Below are positions 52,201 through 61,200 of a stretch of 64,000 nt of DNA, in pieces; the first letter of the stretch is position 1; each line of letters opens with the position of its first letter. The stretch spans positions 60,392,453-60,456,452 of the forward strand of contig CM049311.1 in the NCBI GenBank assembly GCA_026874595.1. The letters run 5' to 3'. Position numbers and translations under genes: made by a program. This stretch comes from Sipunculus nudus (Eukaryota > Annelida > Sipuncula > Golfingiida > Sipunculidae). Below the pieces are notes generated by a model. It was not told the origin of the DNA. It did not search any database and was given only the letters and a program-made list of their open reading frames with translations.

Positions 52201-55200
52201 AAGGGTTGTTGCGGCTCACAATGAGAGGGTCTGTACCCCCCCCCCCCCCCCCGGATCTGCTCCTGTGATCACAGTCTCTCAGGTTCCACTGTAGTATGAA
52301 GTAACTGAAACACATTATGTGACACTGCTTCCCATAAATTTGTAGTGTTGTCAAACAATTTAATCATTTTTGTGACATTTTCAATTACATTTCAATTACA
52401 TTAGGCTTCAACGCTTATGTTGCTCATGCATTATTAATCCTGAAAAGGGGGTAAACCTGTAATATATCAATTCTGTACACAATCTGCCACCATCTGTACT
52501 GCCCTCAGTTCAATATTAATTCTTTTCACTTATTTTAAAAGAAAGAATTACTTGAGGCAATAAATTTCAAGCAGAAGAACTTGCATTTGCATGTGCAAAT
52601 ATGTGAAGTGCCCCATACAGTGCAAATTAAGGGAAACTTTATATGCTTTAGCATGGCAAAGCTATGGCAAAAGTTTACTGTAACATGCAACTGAGAGTAG
52701 AATAAAGTCGAAGGTCACATTGAAAGTGTTTACTGACATCAGTCAATGTGACCTGATCTCAAGAAACGGTGTTTACTTGCAATAGTGTAGCACATATATA
52801 AGAACAACTTACCTGCATTCCTTAAATCACATGAGTGAGGCCTATGTCAATGCTTAAACACTGAATAATATCCAATCCAATTAAAACTACAGATGCTATT
52901 GTGCTAATGAGAAAATGATACCAAAAGTCTATTCTGACATCACAATGACAGCAAAATAACCTCTCCCCATCCCCCACTCCCCCCAAAAATTCAAATATGG
53001 CCCTCAATTTACACCCTTGTGCAGCTTTGCATGGCCACATGAATTAATTCAGAAAGAATTTCTGAATTAATGACATATCTGCAACCAGAGTGCATAATAC
53101 GCCTCTGGTATGTCATACAGCTGTCGCATGTCTTGTAACCCTTGGCTCAACAGACTTTACAACTAAATGCAGGTCAGACATAATATTGGATAATATATCT
53201 TTCAGTTTCATAAAAATCAATCAAATTCTTGGTTAAGTTATTTCAGTAATACTTAAAGTTTAAGGACATACAGATATTAATATATTAATACTACAATGAT
53301 ATCAGCCATGGATGTGTATGAACTATGTTTCCTACCTAGAGGTTTATTTATCTGTTGTTCCCTGCTATGTTTAGTACTGTCACAGCTGGATGGTACCTCT
53401 TGCTTGCTTCTGTGACTGCCATATTCAGTCCCTATACCTGTCTGGGCAGATTTCTGGCCAGCTATCATTCTGTGTGATAAGCTTGTTTGCTTTTCTGCCC
53501 TGCTTGTAACAGGGGTACCAAAAGTGGAGCTTTCCATCACTGCCCCGGAGTCCTGACTATTCACAAATATAACATCATCAACATCATCACCGAATCTAAT
53601 CATATCACTTGCACTCAACATGGCAGAATCTGATGTCCTTTTAATTTTCTTCTGAACTGGATGGAGCAACTCATTTTGAGTTTTTCCTAAAGTCAATCTA
53701 TTATTATTGGAAAAGTTCTCTTGAGTGCTTATATGAGGACTGTGAATGTGAGGACTGTGATTCCTCAGCTGCTGTTTTTGAATTTCATTGGTAATCATGT
53801 TTCCTCTCTGTGCCAATCCTGACTGTTTCCGATTACATCCTACTGCAGCTGATGGCTCCCCCTGCTGCCGGGCATCATCAAATAATGCCTCATAATCTAC
53901 ACCATCCTCCTCCCACTGAAACAGAAAGTCAAACAGCCCAATATAGTGGTTGCTGGATAGCATGCTGTGTAGAGAATCAGGTCAATATGAAGTGGACAGA
54001 CTATTTGTCACGCAGATGTTTTTGGCAGGTGTACAGAAGGCCTTAAAACAGATATCATTAAGGGTGTAAGCATAAATAATCCATTTAATCAATGGAATAT
54101 AATAAAATGCATGTTAATCCATCATTCTTGAATTTGTTTTCTTCTTATTTCAATTTTTTATTGGTTAAAGAAATTTGCACAGAAAAATATGAATCTTAAA
54201 AAAAAGGATGAGAGTTATGGGGTGTTAGCCATGGTTTGTTTAGTTTACTAACTGCTCAGTAGATCAGGCCAGCAACAGGATAGAGCCTTAAAAATAAGGA
54301 GTATTTACACATCTGGAAAACCAGAACAGCTTTTTCAGGTCGCTCTCCAAAAACATGAGCAAAGCTATCTATTGAAGAATTACAATGTTTTAATTTTTGA
54401 TACATTGATAAAAAAAAAATCACTGATAGACAGATCGATTTGAAGAACCCAAGACTATTTGCAGGCCTCATTATCATGTACAACAAACTGTTTCCATGGT
54501 GATGCTCACCTGCTGCTCCATGGCTTCTACTTCTGATGCATCCATATCATCCCACATGTCGTCAGTGACAGAGGAATATCCTGGCAAAAAATGTCTAAAT
54601 GTGTCCAAACAAGTATTAAACAAGTCAATTTGTACCAAAAACAACACTCACTCAATCATTACTTTGGGCACTAGTACTGAATCTGCTCTGGACAGTAATG
54701 CAAAGATGTGAACCATTTTAGTGCCCTGGTTGATGTATAAGACAAAGCTGACCTTTGCAAGCAGTAAGCAGGTGGAATGTGCAATAGTAATGTAACCTGC
54801 CCATTTAGCAATGTGGAGCAGAGGGTCGAGGAGTGAAAGGAAAAGTAAAGAGAGTAATTATGTTTAAACAAAATTATGAATCTTATGAAACATGCATCTT
54901 GTAATAAACTTTACCATGTTTGACTCTGTTTCTGATACTGAATGTTCTAATTTCCAAAAAAAAAATAACAAGAATGTCCTCTTTCTGCAGAAGGCTAGAA
55001 GACATGTGTATAAATGTTTGATAAGGTAATATACCAAGACTTGCTGACTGAGTGATCTGCTGAGCTTGAGTTCTGTCTTGCTGCCGTCCCTGAGTGCTCC
55101 ATGAAGGGTTAACCTGATTAACTTGTCTGTTCACATTAACTTGTCTCTTTGCTTCCCTAGATGCCCCTGTATTACTTTTCTTTGAGGGACCATTTTGAGA

Positions 55201-58200
55201 GAAGATTTTCCGCTGCTGAAGATTCTGTCCTTGAGTGTCCGCTAGTTCATGCTTAACATTTCTGAAAAGAGATCAGTTACAAAGATATAAAAAAGTTTTT
55301 AAATCAAAATCTTAATTAATTGTTTAAAAAGAATACTACAATGCTCTTGGTGAGCAAACTTGACAAAACATGTTGATACATGGCCAATGTGACCTTGTGT
55401 AAAATTAGCCCAGTGGAGCATCATACATATATACAGCAGAGATCATTTATTTGTTTATCAATCCCTGTATGATTAGCATGAGTGTCTGAAACTGTTAGAA
55501 GTGTCTGAAACTGTAATGGCTTGACCAGGTAACACATGAATGATGCAGGACTTTACATTGTTAAAATATCTGCAAGACACTCAGAGAGCATCTCTCCTAA
55601 AACACAAAAACTTTTTTCTTCTGCCAATATGATTTGCAGGCTAGACTTCTTTTGTGATCTATGGCAAAGGCTTCTATTATGATCTGTGGAACAGTTTTTT
55701 TTTGTCATTTGTGGGCCAGGCTTCTTTTGCAATCAATCTATGGCAAGGCTTCTTTTGGGATCTGTAGATCAGTCTACTTTTGTGATCTGTGGGCCAGGCT
55801 TCTTTAAAAGTTATCTAGTCACCACACAACCAGGATTCTTTTGTGATAGCCTCTTCTTTTGTGCATACCTTTATTTGTGCTTATCATCTTGCTAAAAAGG
55901 TAATCTGCTACCGCAGATAATCCGCACCCCCATTCAGAGCACGATTTTGGTGGGAAAACACATAACTCTATGTATTATACACACCCATTTTCTGGCAAAA
56001 ATCCTGGATGTTGTGATTAGTTTTCGCAATAGTCAGTGGAACATTTACTGGGTCTTTGGCAAGGAACTTTGACAGTTGGGCAGACACTCATAGTTGTGTC
56101 ATCACAATAGCAGTGATCACATAACTGTTCAAGCTGCTTGCCATGCTGTCAACAGCAGGTATTTAAATCTAAGGAAGCAATCAGGCCTTACATTGCACTA
56201 GCCTTAGGAATTGCAGCAGTGCCTGAGATTGATATTTGATCACTTACAGTCCTGCCTTGAGAAGATTTTCCTGTGTGTTCTGTTCCATCAAAGCATCAAC
56301 TTCCCCTCCCAACACTTTCAGATTCTTGGCTGTCAGCATGATGACTCCAAGTCTACACAGTACTGGTCCCTTCACTTGTACCTGCCAGTTAACATTATAT
56401 TTATAATTTTCATAACCGATTAAAAACAAGGGTGTGAAACATTAATAGGAAAACCTCCCTTTTACAGGCATGACTCATTAGAGTGATTAAGATGGGTCAG
56501 CTTTCTGCAATCTTTCTGGTACGACCATCTATCTATTGAATTTCAAGATTACACCAGTCTGTGACTGACAGGTAAAATGAAATATTATGCACTTACATTT
56601 ATTGTTATTTTGTCATTTTACATGTCTAGGATTGGATAAAATTTACTTTAGCAAAATTTCCCTAAATCCTTAATTATTTAGCACTTATAACAGATTCATG
56701 GTGAATGCTTCAAACAAAATATAACGAGCAAATTCGTGGAATTTATGTCTCTTCTCATGTTGTCTTTCATGCCTGCCTTATAAATGTGTTTTAGTTTTTA
56801 TGTTGGCCTGAAGATGTCTCCACATGTCCTACTGGCTCTGTTTTAGATTTCATGAAGATGTCTCCACATGTCATAATTTTGGCTGTAAAATAGGACCAAA
56901 AATTGATAATACTGTTTTGGAGCTGGTGAGAAAAAATTTTCAGACAGATAGTCCAAAACCAATCCCAACCAAGGTATGCATGAGAGCAATCAATGACTCA
57001 AATCTGAATGAAAACAGATAATATTTAGGAAAGTTATTGCACAGAAACAAAAACCTGACGAATGGACAGACAGAGGAATAAAGGGACAGACAGACAAACC
57101 CAAATCAATGTCCCTCATTCCTTCCAAGTAAGCTGGGGACAATAAAATAACTTCATATCACTTTGATCATTTGTCATGATCTTTGCAATATCTGAAACGG
57201 ACACATGATTTTCCAGAATGTCATGAGACTTGCCAACAAATCACAGCACCCCCTGAATGTCAAGGTTGTTAGGAAGTAACATACCTTGGCTCCAGGTAAG
57301 AGACTTGTGTTGAGGACCTGTAGTCTCTGGTACTCCATGCCCTGGACATCTTGGGTACCATCTGTCATCTTCAACATCAGCATGCGTGAAGCCTTGGTGT
57401 CCCACTATAACATAATATAATCAGGGTTAACACTTTGTTATGAGCTCCCACTCCCTAACCCAAACTGAGGGACAGACACACAAACTACAAGGAGGACGTA
57501 TTAACAAATCATGTAAAAAAGGCACAGCAACCATGACTTAGTACACAAGATTTAGTCACAAAAATTCATCTGATAAATCAAACATTAATCTGTCGTAAAA
57601 AATAAACCAGGTCAGATGTTAGACTGCCAGCATTACTTGTTACTTACAGTGTACTTGGTTGCCCATTTGGCTCTCAACTTTATTTGTGACTCACAGAAGG
57701 CTAGGTTGGTTGCATGACCATTACCTTTTCCTTGTAACATCCAGTTGGTTGGGTTGGCTGTGTAACAGTCACCTTTACTTACAGTGGGTTGTGTCCACTT
57801 TGTGACCATCAACTTTACTTACAATGGGTTGAGTAGGCTGTGTAACTGTCAACTTTATCTACAGAGGGTTGGGTCAGCTGTATAACTGTAACTTTACTTC
57901 CAATGGGTTGGGTCGGCTGTATGACTGTCACCTTTATTAAAGTGGGGTGGGTCGGCTGTGTGACTGTGACCTTTATTAAAGTGGGCTGGGTCGGCTGTGT
58001 GACTGTCACATTTACTTACAATGGACTGTGTCAGCTGTGTGACTGTCATCTTTACTTACAGTGGGCTGGGTCGGCTGTGTGACTGTCACCTTTACTTACA
58101 GTGGGCTGGGTCTGCTGTGTAACTGTCAGCTTTTCTTACAGAGGGCTGGGTCGGCTGTGTGCCTGTCAACTTTATCTACTGAGGGTTGGGTCAGCTGTAT

Positions 58201-61200
58201 AACTGTAACTTTACTTCCAATGGGTTGGGTCAGCTGTATGACTGTCACCTTTATTAAAGTGGGCTGGGTCGGCTGTGTGACTGTGACCTTTATTAAAGTG
58301 GGCTGGGTCGGCTGTGTGACTGTCACATTTACTTACAGTGGGCTGGGTCGGCTGTGTGACGGTCGCCTTTATTTTCAGTGGGCTGTGTCGGCTGTGCAAC
58401 TGTCACCATTTCTTACAGTGGGCTGGGTCGGCTGTATAACTGATGCCTTTTAATTACAGTGGGCTGGGTCGGCTGTGTGACTGTGACCTTTATTAAAGTG
58501 GGCTGGGTCGGCTGTGTGACTGTCACATTTACTTACAATGGACTGTGTCAGCTGTGTGACTGTCATCTTTACTTACAGTGGGCTGGGTCGGCTGTGTGAC
58601 TGTCACCTTTACTTACAGTGGGCTGGGTCTGCTGTGTAACTGTCAGCTTTTCTTACAGAGGGCTGGGTCGGCTGTGTGCCTGTCAACTTTATCTACTGAG
58701 GGTTGGGTCAGCTGTATAACTGTAACTTTACTTCCAATGGGTTGGGTCAGCTGTATGACTGTCACCTTTATTAAAGTGGGCTGGGTCGGCTGTGTGACTG
58801 TGACCTTTATTAAAGTGGGCTGGGTCGGCTGTGTGACTGTCACATTTACTTACAGTGGGCTGGGTCGGCTGTGTGACGGTCGCCTTTATTTTCAGTGGGC
58901 TGTGTCGGCTGTGCAACTGTCACTATTTCTTACAGTGGGCTGGGTCGGCTGTAAAACTGATGCCTTTACTTACAGTGGGCTGGGTCGGCTGTGTGACTGT
59001 GATCTTTATTACAGTGAGCTTGGTCGGCTGTGTGACTGTCATCTTTACTTACAGTGGGCTGGGTCAGCTGTGTAGCTGTCACCAGTACATTCTCATTCTC
59101 TGTTCCTGTCACCTTCTGTAGCTGTCCGTAGTATGGCTGGCTCACGTCCATAACTGAGTCCACCTGGAGGTACATTTAATAACTACAGTAGAGCGCCTTT
59201 TCCTGAAAGCGTCGGGGGACAAGCTTTTTGTTCGTAAAAACAAACATTCGGAAATGCGGACAAGGGTATAGGGGCAAGTTATAGCATGATAGTTAATGAT
59301 TAACTTAATGCCATTTTACCCGAGGAATATAGTGTTTCTTTTCAATATTCGTAATTGACGACCTGGGCGTATATAAAATATTCGATTATTGGGGAGCATA
59401 ATTGGCAAGATCAGTCTAACCTGGCTAAAGGATACGTGCGTGCTCTTTTTTCATCAAATTCACTGGAGGGAAAGGTCAAATGCATACATCGCCAAGCAAC
59501 ACGATGTTTCTTATCAATCTACATAATTGAAGACCGAGATATTTATAAGCTGCTCGAGCATAAGCGTTTAATGAATTATACCTAACCAATGCTGATGCGA
59601 GTAAACTGCTCAGTTATTTGGCATGACATCCTGTCCCAAGCCGATGAACTATGCATTTTTGAGTACAAACAAAATGTGGTTGATAACACACAAGTGCTCT
59701 AAGATAAACTGCTCAGTCGCTTGCTAGGGGTACAGGGGGCCGAGCGTAGCAGGGCTAGTGGTAGTTTTTACACACTTGCCCCGGCGACAACATCGGCCCA
59801 GAACTAATTAATTAGGGTCACCACTGGGCTTAACACATGACTGCAGGCCTTGTGACTCGTAATTATAATACTCATTTTAGGTTTTTACATTCTTGAAATA
59901 TATTTCGGAAACACGAATAAATTTTCGGTTCCCCATTTTAATTTTTGGAAAAATGAATTTTTGGAAATTTGGCATTCGGAAATGTGGCGCTCTACTGTAA
60001 TCACATTTATGTGTGGTGGTCATTTTAAATTATGAATATGTCAAATGCAACTAGGGACCTATGAGTCTAAATGCAGAGCTGAATATGTCTATATGAATAT
60101 TTCTATGAGATTTTTTAAAATACGGGTCATGTGACTTTGACCCTTGACCTTTTGACCAAAACATCAGAGAACTTCTATCCTTGAGCTTGCAGCCTCTCAA
60201 TTTTCATAAAAATCTTTTAAAAAAAGTGGGTCCAGTGATATTGACCTCTGACCAGGTAACCTCAAAATCTACAGATTTTTTTCCACTTTGGGCATGTAAG
60301 CCTTATGTGAAAGATGGAGGGTTGGGGATGAAAAGTTTGATTTACAATGCATCAAATATCTTTTAAAGATGTTGGTCCTGTGACGTTCACCTTTGACCTT
60401 GGGACCCTGAAATCAAAATGATTCTTACTTTAGAGGTTGGTTGTTAATAAATCAAATTTGAAGTCATTCAGTCCATCCAAACAAAAGTTATCATCCATAA
60501 ACTAATTTGCAGATCAGCCTTGTGACCATGACCTTTGATCTTTTGACCCAAAAGTCAAAAAGAATCTTCTGCTATTGGCAGATGAGAAATATCTGGAAGA
60601 CAGACGGTTTGTGATGAAATGCATTCACAATCTTTTCAAAGAAATGGGTCCTGTGACCTAGACCTTATGACCACAAAATTGATAGGTATCTTACTTTAGT
60701 GATGGGCCATATGTAAGTCAAGTCTGAAAGCAATATATCAAACCAAACTAGAGTTATCATCTGTAAACTAATAAATGACAGATGGCCCTTGTGACCTTTG
60801 ACCTGGTGACCCAAAATTCATTTTGGCTCTTCACCATAAGCAGGTCAGCTTTATGCGGAAAGATGGAAGGTTCAGGATGAAAAGTTTGGCTTAAAATACA
60901 TCCACAAACTTTTTAAATATGTTGGTCCTGTGACCTTGACATTTTACCTGATGACCCCAACATGATTAGGGTTCTTGCTTTCGCAATTGGCAATACATAA
61001 TTCAAGCCTGAAAACCATATGCCAAACCAAACTGGGGTTATCATCAAGAATTTTTTTTATGGACAGACAGATGGATGGACATCCACTTATGATCAATAAA
61101 CACATCAGGTTTCAAGACACTACATGACACAGCTGAGAAACTGACATGATTGCAGTCATTTTAGAGTCTAAAATTTTTTTTAAATCATAAAATTTGAAAA

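Noticed and set aside
52822-53040. 72-codon - strand frame tested as an extra RMI1 exon
   Set aside because: Exons 8 and 9 already join in phase and match the protein order; this frame lacks an acceptor and donor and resembles nothing in RMI1.
58061-59075. Open frames of 130 and 165 codons on the + strand (repeating GWVGCVTVTF) and matching frames on the - strand (TQPTQPTLIKVTV)
   Set aside because: They are translations of the 40-bp minisatellite in intron 3 of RMI1; no start context, no homology, and the frame exists only because the repeat lacks stops in some registers.
59355-59585. 76-codon frame inside the pogo-like element considered as a transposase remnant
   Set aside because: No DDE or helix-turn-helix features are visible and the element is only 812 bp, so it is better called non-autonomous.
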